A stretch of DNA of 64,000 bases, from contig JASDWX010000016.1 of assembly GCA_041890515.1 (NCBI GenBank), positions 28,265 to 92,264 of the forward strand, given 5' to 3'. Under the pieces are notes generated by a model. That model searched no databases, had not been told where the DNA came from, and saw nothing but the letters and a program-made list of their open reading frames with translations. Below are positions 9,056-18,150 of this stretch, in pieces. The position numbers and the translations under genes are program-made. The stretch's first letter is position 1; every line of letters begins with the position of its first letter. The stretch is from Colwellia_A sp041890515. Lineage in GTDB: Bacteria; Pseudomonadota; Gammaproteobacteria; Enterobacterales; Alteromonadaceae.

Positions 9056-9439
9056 TTGGATAAAAATATGAAAGTTCTTGTTGTTGATGATTTTTCAACC
9101 ATGAGACGTATCGTGAAAAACTTGTTACGAGATTTAGGCTTTACTAACATTTCTGAAGCAGATGATGGCAGTACAGCTTTACCAATGTTAAAAGAAGGTT
9201 CTTTTGATTTTGTTGTAACTGATTGGAATATGCCTGGTATGCAAGGTATTGATTTGCTGAAAGCAATTCGTGCTGACGCAAATTTATCTCATATTCCTGT
9301 ATTACTCATCACAGCCGAAGCAAAGAAAGAACAAATTGTTATGGCAGCTCAAGCTGGCGTGAATGGTTATATTGTTAAACCCTTCACAGCAGCAACGTTA
9401 AACGCTAAATTAGATAAAATATTTGAACGTTTAGGTTAA
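9056..9439 (+). CDS. cheY: CheY, chemotaxis response regulator
   Basis: CheY is a single receiver domain that, when phosphorylated by CheA, binds the flagellar switch. I chose the TTG at 9056, which gives 127 residues beginning LDKNMKVLVVDDFSTMRR. CGGAGA at 9045-9050 sits five bases before it, and polar-flagellate CheY proteins begin at this point. The in-frame ATG at 9035 would add seven residues and would place that Shine-Dalgarno inside the gene. The acidic pair in VVDDF, the phospho-Asp in VVTDWNMPGM, the Thr in LLITAEA and the Lys in IVKPF are all present. Confidence 0.95.
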   Translation: MDKNMKVLVVDDFSTMRRIVKNLLRDLGFTNISEADDGSTALPMLKEGSFDFVVTDWNMPGMQGIDLLKAIRADANLSHIPVLLITAEAKKEQIVMAAQAGVNGYIVKPFTAATLNAKLDKIFERLG

Positions 9440-9474
9440 TTATTTAGTTATTAATCTATACGTGAGGTTATTGC

Positions 9475-10218
9475 ATGAGTGTTGATACAGGTGGGCATGT
9501 TTCTCTGGAAGAAGCAAAATTGCTGGTTGAATATTTAGAAACGGGCCAACAAGAAAAGGCAGATGAATTAATTGAAGAAATTCAAAATCCAATTAACTCT
9601 GAGTTGTTTGCAGAAATAGGTAAGCTAACACGCCAGTTACATGATTCGTTAAATAATTTTCAATTAGACTCTCGGTTGAATGATTTAGCGACAGCTGATA
9701 TACCCGATGCGCAAGAGCGTCTAAACTATGTTATTACGCGCACGGAAGAAGCAGCAAATAAAACAATGGATGCAGTTGAATCTATTTTTCCTGTTGTTGA
9801 CACCATACAAAAACAAATAAAAGCAGTTAACCCGTTATGGCAGAAATTGATGCATAACAAGTTGGATTTACCTGAATTTAAAAGCTTATGTATCGATATA
9901 GATATACTGTTAAAAACGACAGACAAAGAATCAGTGCGTATGCATGATTTAATGACGGATGTTTTGATGGCACAAGATTTTCAAGATTTAACCGGACAAG
10001 TTATTCGTAAAGTTATTGATCTAGTTCGTGAGGTAGAAGATAGCTTAATTGGTATGCTAACCGCTTTTGGTCTTTCGTCTGAAGGTAGTTCAGAGCCAAG
10101 TAAACCCAAAGTAGGTGATAACTTAGTTGAAGGTCCGATCGTTAATGCAACGCAACGTGATGATGTTGTCGCTGATCAAGATGATGTTGATGACCTTTTA
10201 TCAAGTTTAGGATTTTAA
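9475..10218 (+). CDS. cheZ: CheZ, CheY-phosphate phosphatase
   Basis: CheZ removes the phosphoryl group from CheY. The 247-residue protein is predicted to be mostly long helices. The active-site segment QDFQDLTGQVIRKV is intact: D171 and Q175 correspond to Asp143 and Gln147 of E. coli. The C-terminal CheY-binding peptide is also present (DDVDDLLSSLGF, residues 236-247), after a flexible stretch. It lies between cheY and cheA. The C-terminal peptide is worth comparing with the repeated motif in CheA described below. Confidence 0.96.
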   Translation: MSVDTGGHVSLEEAKLLVEYLETGQQEKADELIEEIQNPINSELFAEIGKLTRQLHDSLNNFQLDSRLNDLATADIPDAQERLNYVITRTEEAANKTMDAVESIFPVVDTIQKQIKAVNPLWQKLMHNKLDLPEFKSLCIDIDILLKTTDKESVRMHDLMTDVLMAQDFQDLTGQVIRKVIDLVREVEDSLIGMLTAFGLSSEGSSEPSKPKVGDNLVEGPIVNATQRDDVVADQDDVDDLLSSLGF

Positions 10219-10231
10219 TAGGAGTTGCTGG

Positions 10232-12343
10232 ATGTCATTTGAGCAAGATGAAGAGATTCTTCAGGATTTTTTAATTGAAGCTGGGGAAATACTTGAAACA
10301 CTTTCGGAACAACTTGTTGAGCTTGAGAACGACCCTGATAATGCCGAATTATTAAATGCTATTTTTAGAGGTTTTCACACTGTAAAAGGTGGAGCAGGAT
10401 TTTTAGCGTTGCATAATTTAGTTGATGTTTGTCATGGAGCGGAAAATATTTTCGATCTATTACGTACAAACCAGCGAAGTGTAAATGCAAGTTTAATGGA
10501 TGTTATTTTACAAGCACTCGATGTTATCAACGAGATGTTTGTACGAGTCCAAAATGGTGAGAAGCTTAATAAAGCTGATGCTACATTACTTGCAGAATTG
10601 CAACGTTTGAGTCAACCAGAAGGCAAAGAAGAAACTCCTGAACCTGTTGCTGTTGAAGTGGTAGCAGTGACTGGAAGTACAGACACGACATCGAATGACG
10701 AAATGTCAGAAGATGAATTTGAACGTCTTCTCGATGAACTCCATGGCGGTGGAACTGCTTCGGCTCCTGCGCCTGTAGAAAATGCTGATATAACATCTTC
10801 AGACAGCAATGATATTTCAGATGACGAATTTGAATCGTTACTCGATGAACTTCATGGACAAGGTGCATTTTCTCCTGAAATCGCCTCTAGTACCAACAGC
10901 CATACAACGCATTCTATTAGTTCATCATCTGATGATATAAGTGACGATGATTTCGAAGCCTTACTTGACGAATTACATGGTCAAGGGCAAGCGCCAAAGT
11001 TAACCACGACCCCTTTAGCAACATCAGTTCCCAAAGCTAAAGCACCTGCTCCAGTTCAACCTGTGGCTAAAGCTCCTGCTCAACCTGCAGCTAAAGCAAA
11101 AGCACCTGTAAAAGCGCCTGAGAAAGAAAAAGCCCCCGCTAAAGCAATGCAGGGTGAAACCACTGTTAGAGTTGATACTAAACGTTTAGATCAGATCATG
11201 AATATGGTAGGTGAACTCGTCTTAGTCAGAAATCGCTTATCAAGTTTAGGTTTGACAAAAGATGATGAAGATTTAACCAAAGCTGTTTCTAACCTTGATG
11301 CCGTAACTACTGACTTGCAAGGTGCGGTGATGAAAACCCGTATGCAACCGATAAAAAAAGTCTTTGGACGTTTTCCTCGTGTTGTTCGTGATTTAGCGCG
11401 AAGTTTAGATAAAGAAATTAAATTGGTACTTGAAGGTGAAGAAACTGATTTAGATAAAAACTTAGTTGAGGCGTTGGCAGATCCCTTAGTACATTTAGTG
11501 AGAAACTCAGTTGATCATGGCATTGAAACGCCTGATAAACGTGAATCTATGGGTAAACCAAGGGAAGGTACCGTATTACTTTCTGCCTCACAAGAAGGTG
11601 ACCATATTTTACTAACCATCAAAGATGATGGTGCAGGTATGAATGCAGAAAAATTAAAAGAAATTGCTATTGAACGTGGTGTTCTTGACGCTGATTCAGC
11701 GGCGAGAATGTCAGACAAAGAAGCTTTTAGTTTAATTTTTGCACCTGGGTTTTCTACAAAAACAGAAATATCAGAAGTTTCAGGACGCGGCGTTGGTATG
11801 GACGTTGTAAAAACCAAAATAACGCAGCTAAATGGTACAGTAAGCATCGACTCTGAAATCGGCGTTGGCACTGTATTAGAGATTAAAGTACCGTTAACCT
11901 TAGCTATTTTACCTACACTGATGGTCGTTGTAGGAAAGCAAACATTCGCTTTACCATTAGCAGGTGTTAATGAAATATTCCATCTTGATTTAACAACAAC
12001 TAACCTTGTTGATGGGCAATTAACAATAATTGTACGTGAAAAAGCGATCCCGCTTTTTTACTTGGACCAATGGTTAGTGCGTAATTATGTAGAGAAGAAA
12101 AGAGAAAAAGGACACGTTGTTATAGTCCAATTAGGTAATCAGCAAATAGGTTTCGTTGTTGATAGCTTGATAGGTCAGGAAGAAGTTGTCATTAAGCCGC
12201 TTGACCGTCTATTACATGGTACTCCAGGCATGGCTGGTGCAACGATCACTAGCGATGGTGGTATTGCGTTAATTATTGATGTAGCTAATATGCTTAAATT
12301 TTACACAAAAAAATCTTTTGCTAATAAAAAATTACGGTCTTAA
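10232..12343 (+). CDS. cheA: CheA, chemotaxis histidine kinase with triple-repeat linker and no visible P2
   Basis: CheA is the kinase of the chemosensory array. P1 (residues ~1-130) has the phospho-His49 in RGFHTVKGGAGF. Residues ~150-305 form a linker with three copies of an acidic motif ending LLDELHG (157-172, 193-209, 235-250), then an Ala/Pro/Lys-rich run. P3 dimerisation begins near 310 (VRVDTKRLDQIMNMVGELV). P4 follows with HLVRNSVDHGIETP and DDGAGM, and P5 is CheW-like at ~560-700. I see no P2 CheY-binding domain. In vibrios the equivalent linker holds the LID region that binds ParP. The parP gene is 3.7 kb downstream, so array tethering is a likely role of the repeats. Confidence 0.96.
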   Translation: MSFEQDEEILQDFLIEAGEILETLSEQLVELENDPDNAELLNAIFRGFHTVKGGAGFLALHNLVDVCHGAENIFDLLRTNQRSVNASLMDVILQALDVINEMFVRVQNGEKLNKADATLLAELQRLSQPEGKEETPEPVAVEVVAVTGSTDTTSNDEMSEDEFERLLDELHGGGTASAPAPVENADITSSDSNDISDDEFESLLDELHGQGAFSPEIASSTNSHTTHSISSSSDDISDDDFEALLDELHGQGQAPKLTTTPLATSVPKAKAPAPVQPVAKAPAQPAAKAKAPVKAPEKEKAPAKAMQGETTVRVDTKRLDQIMNMVGELVLVRNRLSSLGLTKDDEDLTKAVSNLDAVTTDLQGAVMKTRMQPIKKVFGRFPRVVRDLARSLDKEIKLVLEGEETDLDKNLVEALADPLVHLVRNSVDHGIETPDKRESMGKPREGTVLLSASQEGDHILLTIKDDGAGMNAEKLKEIAIERGVLDADSAARMSDKEAFSLIFAPGFSTKTEISEVSGRGVGMDVVKTKITQLNGTVSIDSEIGVGTVLEIKVPLTLAILPTLMVVVGKQTFALPLAGVNEIFHLDLTTTNLVDGQLTIIVREKAIPLFYLDQWLVRNYVEKKREKGHVVIVQLGNQQIGFVVDSLIGQEEVVIKPLDRLLHGTPGMAGATITSDGGIALIIDVANMLKFYTKKSFANKKLRS

Positions 12344-12351
12344 CGTATAAT

Positions 12352-12382
12352 AAAGCCCTATGAAGTATTCGTAGGGCTTTTT
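12352..12382 (+). terminator. Intrinsic terminator after cheA
   Basis: AAAGCCCTA (12352-12360) pairs with TAGGGCTTT (12372-12380) around an 11-base loop and runs into Ts. It lies just after the cheA stop and 28 bases before the cheB ATG. cheB and the genes after it therefore probably have their own promoter or depend on read-through. Confidence 0.85.
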
Positions 12383-12409
12383 AAATTCATAAAACAAAAG
12401 AGATAATAA

Positions 12410-13570
12410 ATGCCCTATAAGGTATTGGTTGTTGATGACTCGAGCTTTTTTAGGCGTCGAGTTACAGATATTTTAAATAAAGATCCGAACCTTACCGTTA
12501 TTGATGTTGCTATAAACGGCAAAGATGCTGTGGAAAAGGCTATATCTTTGAAACCTGACGTGATTACTATGGATATTGAAATGCCATTGCTCAATGGTAT
12601 TGAAGCCGTTAAACAAATAATGGCTAAAGCACCAACATCGATATTAATGTTTTCATCGTTAACTCATCAAGGTGCTAATGCTACGCTAGAAGCCCTAGAA
12701 GCAGGTGCTCTTGATTTTCTTCCGAAAAAATTTAGTGAAATAGCTAAAACAACTGATGATGCCGGTAGTGTTTTACGTCAACGTGTTGTTGAGTTAGCAA
12801 AAAAGAAAAGTTCATTAAGAAGAAAATCTGTACCTAGAGTTCAATCACCTCGAGTAACTATTGACTCTCCAACATCTACATTAATAAATAAAACGGATAT
12901 ACAAACTAGAAATTCACTTCGTCAAACTAAGATTGAACCAACTTATAAGGACGTTATTGTAAGTCAGGCCGTAAAAAAAAGTTCCGGGAAAAGCTATCAA
13001 CTGCTTGCAATAGGAACATCTACAGGTGGGCCAATTGCATTGCAGAAGATATTAACGCAATTACCTGAGAACTTTCCTTTGCCCATTATTTTAATACAGC
13101 ATATGCCTGCAGCTTTTACTTTTGCTTTCGCAAACCGTCTAAATACTCTGTGTAAAATTAACGTAAAAGAAGCAGAGCACGGTGATATATTAAAACCAGG
13201 TTGCGCTTACCTTGCACCAGGTGGACGTCAGATGATTATTGATGGTACAGCCAATTCAACCAAGTTAAAAATTATTGAAGATCATTCAGAAAAAATAGCT
13301 TTTAAGCCAAGTGTTGATGTTAGCTTTGGTTCTGCGGCTAAAGTATTTGGTGGTTCAGTGCTAGGTATTATTTTAACAGGTATGGGATCTGATGGCAGGG
13401 AGGGTGCTCGCATGTTAAAAGGTAAAGGAGCAACAATATGGGCACAAGATGAAGCTTCGTGTGTCGTTTACGGAATGCCTCAAGCAGTAAAAGTAGCGGG
13501 TATATCTGTATTGTCATTAGCATTGGAAGATATCAGTCAAAGTATTGTCAAGGAAGTAGACCATGGATAA
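12410..13570 (+). CDS. cheB: CheB, receptor methylesterase/deamidase
   Basis: CheB removes methyl groups from chemoreceptor glutamates to allow adaptation. The receiver domain (residues 1-~125) has the phospho-Asp55 in VITMDIEMP. A variable linker of about 70 residues follows, then the esterase domain from ~195. The catalytic Ser lies in AIGTSTGGP, the His in LIQHMPAAFT and the Asp in TGMGSDGREGA. The 386-residue length is normal for the polar-flagellum class. It overlaps motC by eight bases. The partner methyltransferase CheR is not in the window. Confidence 0.96.
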   Translation: MPYKVLVVDDSSFFRRRVTDILNKDPNLTVIDVAINGKDAVEKAISLKPDVITMDIEMPLLNGIEAVKQIMAKAPTSILMFSSLTHQGANATLEALEAGALDFLPKKFSEIAKTTDDAGSVLRQRVVELAKKKSSLRRKSVPRVQSPRVTIDSPTSTLINKTDIQTRNSLRQTKIEPTYKDVIVSQAVKKSSGKSYQLLAIGTSTGGPIALQKILTQLPENFPLPIILIQHMPAAFTFAFANRLNTLCKINVKEAEHGDILKPGCAYLAPGGRQMIIDGTANSTKLKIIEDHSEKIAFKPSVDVSFGSAAKVFGGSVLGIILTGMGSDGREGARMLKGKGATIWAQDEASCVVYGMPQAVKVAGISVLSLALEDISQSIVKEVDHG

Positions 13571-14309
13571 ACTCACAATAGCAGGTCTACTTGTTGCAAT
13601 TTTTGCGATCTATTTAGGTTTTATTCTTGATGGTGGCTCCCTTGATGCTTTATTTGAATTACCTGCATTCATTATTGTTTTTGGCGGGACTTTAGGTGCA
13701 GTGATGTTACAGTCATCATCTTCTCAGTTTTTCCATGCTTTGTCCTTATTGAAATGGGTGTTTTTTCCGCCGAAATATAATATCGACGAAGGTATTGCTT
13801 CAATAGTCTATTGGTCAGTAAAAGCGCGTGAATCAGGCTACTTATCTCTAGAAAACATTGCGGAAGAAGAACAAGATTTTTATACAAATAAAGCACTTAA
13901 TTTATTAGTGGACGGTATTGAAGTAGATAACTTACGCGTTTCTCTAGAATTAGATTTAGATTTGTATAGAGAACATAATCTACGCTCTGCGCATGTTTTT
14001 GAATCTATGGGTGGTTATAGTCCTACCATCGGCATTTTAGGAGCGGTGTTAGGTTTGATTCATGCAATGAGCAACCTCACGGATCCAACATTATTAGGTC
14101 AAGGAATTGCGACTGCTTTTATTGCCACTATTTATGGTGTCGGCTTTGCTAATTTACTTTATTTACCGGTAGCAAACAAAATCAAAGCTATAATTCATCA
14201 GCAAACGATGTATCGTGAAATGATTGCAGAAGGGCTAATTTCTATTGCATTAGCAGAAAATCCACATGCCATTGAGAATAAGTTGTCAGCCTTTCGGTTA
14301 GAGCAATGA
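13563..14309 (+). CDS. motC: MotC, MotA-type flagellar stator subunit
   Basis: This is a MotA-family proton or sodium channel stator protein, in the position of Pseudomonas motC (between cheB and motD). The 248-residue protein has two N-terminal membrane helices, a cytoplasmic domain (~55-160) and two C-terminal helices (GYSPTIGILGAVLGLIHAM and FIATIYGVGFANLLYLPVA). It overlaps cheB upstream and motD downstream (ATGA), so the pair is translated together. Polar flagellates often have a second stator set (motAB/pomAB) elsewhere. Whether MotCD here uses H+ or Na+ cannot be told from this sequence by eye. Confidence 0.9.
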   Translation: MDKLTIAGLLVAIFAIYLGFILDGGSLDALFELPAFIIVFGGTLGAVMLQSSSSQFFHALSLLKWVFFPPKYNIDEGIASIVYWSVKARESGYLSLENIAEEEQDFYTNKALNLLVDGIEVDNLRVSLELDLDLYREHNLRSAHVFESMGGYSPTIGILGAVLGLIHAMSNLTDPTLLGQGIATAFIATIYGVGFANLLYLPVANKIKAIIHQQTMYREMIAEGLISIALAENPHAIENKLSAFRLEQ

Positions 14310-15283
14310 ATCGCTTAAAAAAACGACGTCATTTCGTTGAAAAAGATAATGTTGATCGCTGGCTTGTATCTTATGCAGATTATATGACTTTGCTATTTGC
14401 TCTATTTGTTGTTTTATATGCGATGGCGATGGTAAATGAAGAGCCATTTGAAACAGCGACAGAATCAATAGGTAAAGTTTTTCAAGCGAATGAAGAGTTA
14501 CCTAAAAATCGTGGTCATGGTGACGATATTCTTGATGTAAATACATCTAATACTAACAAGCGATTATACGGTAATAGCATTTTGGATGTTGCTGGACCAG
14601 AATTGGTTGATGGTGAAATTACACTCTCCAATGTTTCTGATAGTGAGGTGGGTACAAACTTAACCTCGCTGGAAAAAGAGTTACATACAGCATTATATGA
14701 ATTAATAGAATCAGGTTATGCACAATTGCAAGTAGATGGTAATTGGTTAGAAATAGAATTAAACAGCGGAATGCTTTTTCCAAGTGGTTCCTCATCTGCG
14801 ACAAATAACGCAATAACAATATTAGCGGTTATTTATGATGTTATCGGTTCTTCTAGTAATTTTATTCGTGTAAGAGGTTATACTGATAATCAACCGATTA
14901 ATACAGAGATATTCTCGTCAAACTGGGAGTTGTCGGTCTTTAGAGCTACAGCTATCTTGAGAGCGCTCGAAAATCTTTCCCTGGATCCTGCTCGTATGGC
15001 AATTGAAGGATATGGGCAGTATTATCCACGAGAAGATAATAATACAGCAAAAGGTCGAGCACAGAATCGACGTGTTGTTATCGCTATATCAAAATATGGT
15101 TTAGAAAAATCAAATTTACTTGCTACACCAACAATAAGTGTTAAAGATGTAGAAGCCATAACACGGCTTGATAATACAAATGGTCAGCAAGATGAAATAC
15201 GGATTATACGACTTGATAATGGTGGTATACGTATTACTACTAGAGAAGATGATAATACATCCAACCAGAACAAAAATAATTAG
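14306..15283 (+). CDS. motD: MotD, MotB-type stator subunit with OmpA domain
   Basis: MotD is the peptidoglycan-anchored partner of MotC. The N-terminus (residues ~17-45) holds the single membrane helix with the conserved ion-binding Asp in VSYADYMTLLFALFVVLYA. A periplasmic region follows, then an OmpA-like peptidoglycan-binding domain at ~180-260 (RVRGYTDNQPINTE, SNWELSVFRATAILRAL, GYGQYYPREDNNT). The 325-residue length and the polar C-terminal tail resemble Pseudomonas MotD. It starts inside the motC stop. parC follows after 26 bases. Confidence 0.92.
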   Translation: MNRLKKRRHFVEKDNVDRWLVSYADYMTLLFALFVVLYAMAMVNEEPFETATESIGKVFQANEELPKNRGHGDDILDVNTSNTNKRLYGNSILDVAGPELVDGEITLSNVSDSEVGTNLTSLEKELHTALYELIESGYAQLQVDGNWLEIELNSGMLFPSGSSSATNNAITILAVIYDVIGSSSNFIRVRGYTDNQPINTEIFSSNWELSVFRATAILRALENLSLDPARMAIEGYGQYYPREDNNTAKGRAQNRRVVIAISKYGLEKSNLLATPTISVKDVEAITRLDNTNGQQDEIRIIRLDNGGIRITTREDDNTSNQNKNN

Positions 15284-15309
15284 TTAAACGAATTAAGTAG
15301 GAAATAAAC

Positions 15310-16083
15310 TTGGTAGTATGGACGGTAGCAAATCAAAAAGGTGGTGTGGGTAAAACCACAACAACAATCTCCTTGGGCGGATTATTGGCAGAGCAAGGCT
15401 ATAGAGTCTTACTTGTTGATACTGATCCACATGCTTCTTTAAGTTATTATTTTGGTATTGAATCTGAAGATCTAGAATTAAGTGCCTATGATTTATTTGT
15501 TCAAGTGTCAAGTAAAGAACAAATAATGCAAAGTTTATGTCCAACAAAATATGATAATATAGATATACTGCCTGCAACGATGGGTTTAGCTACTTTAGAT
15601 CGCTCACTTGGCAACAAAGGTGGAATGGGCTTAGTTTTAAAAAAAGCTATAAAAAAACTAGCAGGTGAATATGATTACGTTTTGATTGATTGCCCACCTA
15701 TTTTAGGGGTACTTATGGTTAATGCACTCGCTGCGTCTCAACGTATTATTGTACCAGTACAGACCGAGTTCCTGGCGTTGAAAGGCTTAGACCGAATGAT
15801 GAAAACTATGGATATTATGCAAATTGAGCAAGATAAGCCCTTTAAATATACCATAGTACCAACCATGTTTGATAAACGTACTAAAGCCTCATTATTAACG
15901 TATAGAAAATTACAAGAGTTATATGATGACAGCGTTTGGGCAGGTGTAATACCTGTTGATACTAATTTTAGAAATGCCAGTTATTCACTTCAGGTACCAT
16001 CAGATTATGCACCTTTAACACGTGGTGTTAGTGCTTATAAAAAACTATTAAGCAGTTTATTAGAACTTCAAAAATTAGGTTAA
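15310..16083 (+). CDS. parC: ParC, ParA-like ATPase for polar placement of chemosensory arrays
   Basis: This is a ParA/Soj-type ATPase embedded in the che cluster directly before a ParP-like gene. That is the Vibrio ParC/ParP arrangement, in which ParC guides the chemotaxis array to the pole. The start is TTG at 15310. The Walker A motif KGGVGKTTTT comes early (residues ~10-19), and DTDPHASLSYYFG and DYVLIDCPPILG are the switch and Walker B segments. The 257-residue length fits. No parB or parS-like sites accompany it, so a chromosome-partition role is unlikely here. Confidence 0.9.
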   Translation: MVVWTVANQKGGVGKTTTTISLGGLLAEQGYRVLLVDTDPHASLSYYFGIESEDLELSAYDLFVQVSSKEQIMQSLCPTKYDNIDILPATMGLATLDRSLGNKGGMGLVLKKAIKKLAGEYDYVLIDCPPILGVLMVNALAASQRIIVPVQTEFLALKGLDRMMKTMDIMQIEQDKPFKYTIVPTMFDKRTKASLLTYRKLQELYDDSVWAGVIPVDTNFRNASYSLQVPSDYAPLTRGVSAYKKLLSSLLELQKLG

Positions 16084-16090
16084 TTGAACA

Positions 16091-16897
16091 ATGGCAAAAT
16101 CACTCGCTGCAAGTAAAAAACTTATGCAGAATTATTTATCAGAATTGTTGACTGAAGAGCAGCAAGTATCTGAAGTGCCAGTTGTGCCCGTGAAAGACAA
16201 AACTCAACAACCGTTAGAAAAACTACTGCAAAAAGTTAATATTACTGAAAGTATTGCTCATCCAATTGAGGAGCCTATTCAAACGGCAAGAAGTTCCGTA
16301 AATCGTCAAATATCCAAACCAAAAATTGAAAAACCACCAATCAAAGAAGTCGTTCAAGAAAAAGTTAACGATGAGCTATTACTAGATAAGCCACTTAAAA
16401 CAAGAAAAAGTGATCAGCCACTAATCGTTGAACAAACTAAAAGTTATCAAAATGGCAGCTTTCAAGCGATGTTTTTCGATGTTGCCGGACTAACTATTGC
16501 TGTACCTTTAATTGAGTTAGGAGGTATTCATAACACAGATACAACGACAAGTTTAATGGGTAAGCCTGATTGGTTTACCGGTGTTATGTTGCATCGCGAT
16601 GAAAAAATCAATGTTGTAAATACTGCTCTATGGGTAATGCCAGAAAAATGTGACGAAGCATTGAAAAATTCGCTAAACTATCAATATGTTGTAATGCTTG
16701 GTAATAGCCATTGGGGATTGTCAGCAGAGAGTCTAGTCGATACTGTGACGTTAGAACAAGAAGATGTAAAATGGTCGGATGTACCGAACAAGCGCCCTTG
16801 GTTAGCCGGTTTAGTTAAAGAGCGCATGTGTGTATTGCTTAATGTAGAATCTTTAATTAAGTTACTTGACGCGGGCGCAAATATTAACCAAGATTAA
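16091..16897 (+). CDS. parP: ParP, CheW-like array-tethering protein
   Basis: ParP links the chemotaxis array to ParC and stabilises CheA in arrays (known from Vibrio). The 268-residue protein has an N-terminal helical patch (SLAASKKLMQNYLSELL), then a Pro/Lys-rich variable linker. A CheW-like (AIF) domain from about residue 120 follows (FFDVAGLTIAVPLIELGGIH, WFTGVMLHRDEKINVVNTA). It begins eight bases after parC and is followed by cheW proper. Plain CheW proteins lack the long N-terminal part, which is why I call this ParP. Confidence 0.88.
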   Translation: MAKSLAASKKLMQNYLSELLTEEQQVSEVPVVPVKDKTQQPLEKLLQKVNITESIAHPIEEPIQTARSSVNRQISKPKIEKPPIKEVVQEKVNDELLLDKPLKTRKSDQPLIVEQTKSYQNGSFQAMFFDVAGLTIAVPLIELGGIHNTDTTTSLMGKPDWFTGVMLHRDEKINVVNTALWVMPEKCDEALKNSLNYQYVVMLGNSHWGLSAESLVDTVTLEQEDVKWSDVPNKRPWLAGLVKERMCVLLNVESLIKLLDAGANINQD

Positions 16898-16987
16898 TGG
16901 CTAGATTTCGAGATGGTATTATACTAAGAAAACTAGACAAATAATTAAACAGATTGATTTTAATAAGATATTTAAGAGGCAGGTTGT

Positions 16988-17479
16988 ATGGCTGATGAAA
17001 GACGCAATGCAAATGAAAAAGTAGACAATGACGTAGTGTTACAGTGGGTAACCTTTAAACTTGATAGTGAAACCTACGGTATTAATGTGATGCAAGTGCA
17101 AGAAGTTTTACGTTATAGTGAAATTGCACCGGTGCCAGGGTCACCAACCTATGTATTAGGTATCATTAACTTACGAGGTAATGTTGTAACCGTTATTGAT
17201 ACAAGACAACGTTTTGGACTTAATCCTGCTGATATTACAGATAATACCCGTATTGTTATTATTGAAGCTGAGAAACAAGTTATTGGCATATTAGTCGATA
17301 GTGTTGCTGAAGTTGTTTACCTTAAAGCTTCTGAAATCGATGAAGCGCCTAATGTAGGCAACGACGATAGTGCAAGGTTCATTCAAGGCGTTTCAAATCG
17401 CGAAGGTGAGCTGTTGATTTTAGTCGATCTAAACCAGCTACTTTCCGATGACGAATGGGATGAGCTTAAACAGTTTTAA
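16988..17479 (+). CDS. cheW: CheW, chemotaxis coupling protein
   Basis: CheW joins receptors to CheA in the array. The 163-residue protein is a single CheW domain after a short charged start, with TFKLDSETYGINVMQVQEVL, GSPTYVLGIINLRGNVVTVI and ILVDSVAEVV segments. AAGAGGCAGG lies just before the ATG. The distinct ParP gene upstream and this one together match the Vibrio/Shewanella order parC-parP-cheW-DUF2802. Nothing unusual seen. Confidence 0.96.
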   Translation: MADERRNANEKVDNDVVLQWVTFKLDSETYGINVMQVQEVLRYSEIAPVPGSPTYVLGIINLRGNVVTVIDTRQRFGLNPADITDNTRIVIIEAEKQVIGILVDSVAEVVYLKASEIDEAPNVGNDDSARFIQGVSNREGELLILVDLNQLLSDDEWDELKQF

Positions 17480-17563
17480 TTTTTTATAAACTGTTTAATA
17501 TAACTGTGCAAATAAAGCCTGTTTAATCAGGATTTATCTGTTTGTAATTTTCAAGAAGAATTT

Positions 17564-18034
17564 ATGTTTACTATTTCGCCACTTATTTTATTGTCCATCA
17601 CTTTTGTGCTTTTTTTATTGCTCATTGTACTTTTTTATCGACAGAAAACTGATTTTCATTCCATTAATAAGAGGTTGCAAACTCAGATTGAGGCACAAGA
17701 GATGCTTCTTAATGAACTACAGTCTATGCAGCAAACACTAAATACACAATTATTTGATTTAAAAGGTAACTTGACAAGTCAGCATTTGGAGAATGAACAA
17801 GTCAGTAATCAACTTGAACATCGTATTAATGTTGTACAAAAAGAAAATGCTGTTCAAAAACAATTATTAGATCAATTTCAAAATCAACAACCCCAAGATA
17901 AACTTTATTCAAGGGCGTTCAAACTGGTTGAATTAGGTGCCGATATTGAAGAGGTTGTTCGCGAATGTGACATACCGCTAGCTGAAGCTGAAATGTTAAT
18001 CTCTGTGCATAGAAATAAAACTAATCCTTCTTAA
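17564..18034 (+). CDS. DUF2802-type membrane-anchored coiled-coil protein
   Basis: This is a 156-residue protein that begins with a membrane helix (LILLSITFVLFLLLIVLFY) followed by a long predicted coiled coil (residues ~30-110). A small C-terminal domain (YSRAFKLVELGADIEEVVRE, then AEAEMLISVHR) resembles a DUF2802 helix-turn-helix-like segment. Genes of this type commonly follow cheW in polar-flagellate gammaproteobacteria. Its function is not known to me; a link to motility is inferred only from position. Confidence 0.75.
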   Translation: MFTISPLILLSITFVLFLLLIVLFYRQKTDFHSINKRLQTQIEAQEMLLNELQSMQQTLNTQLFDLKGNLTSQHLENEQVSNQLEHRINVVQKENAVQKQLLDQFQNQQPQDKLYSRAFKLVELGADIEEVVRECDIPLAEAEMLISVHRNKTNPS

Positions 18035-18093
18035 TATGAATATGCGATATTTTGTTTTTTTGTTACTGATTGTAAATAGTTAAACCTTTTATG

Positions 18094-18120
18094 TTGGATT
18101 ACTTTTCTCCATGCTAAAAT
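18094..18120 (+). promoter_or_regulatory. Possible sigma-70 promoter for mlaA
   Basis: TAAAAT at 18115-18120 is preceded by TGC (extended -10), and TTGGAT at 18094-18099 is a weak -35 with a short 15-base spacer. It is 30 bases before the mlaA start. Support is by pattern only. Confidence 0.4.
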
Positions 18121-18150
18121 GCATTATATTTTCCGGAACAAGGGTATTAA

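Noticed and set aside
10581..10868. Long minus-strand ORFs inside cheA.
   Set aside because: They are shadows of the acidic repeat region; composition is that of reverse-read coding sequence, and no start signals are present.
15310..16897. parC-parP as a chromosome or plasmid partition (parAB) system.
   Set aside because: The second gene has a CheW-like domain, not a ParB domain, there are no parS-like sites, and the genes sit inside the chemotaxis cluster.
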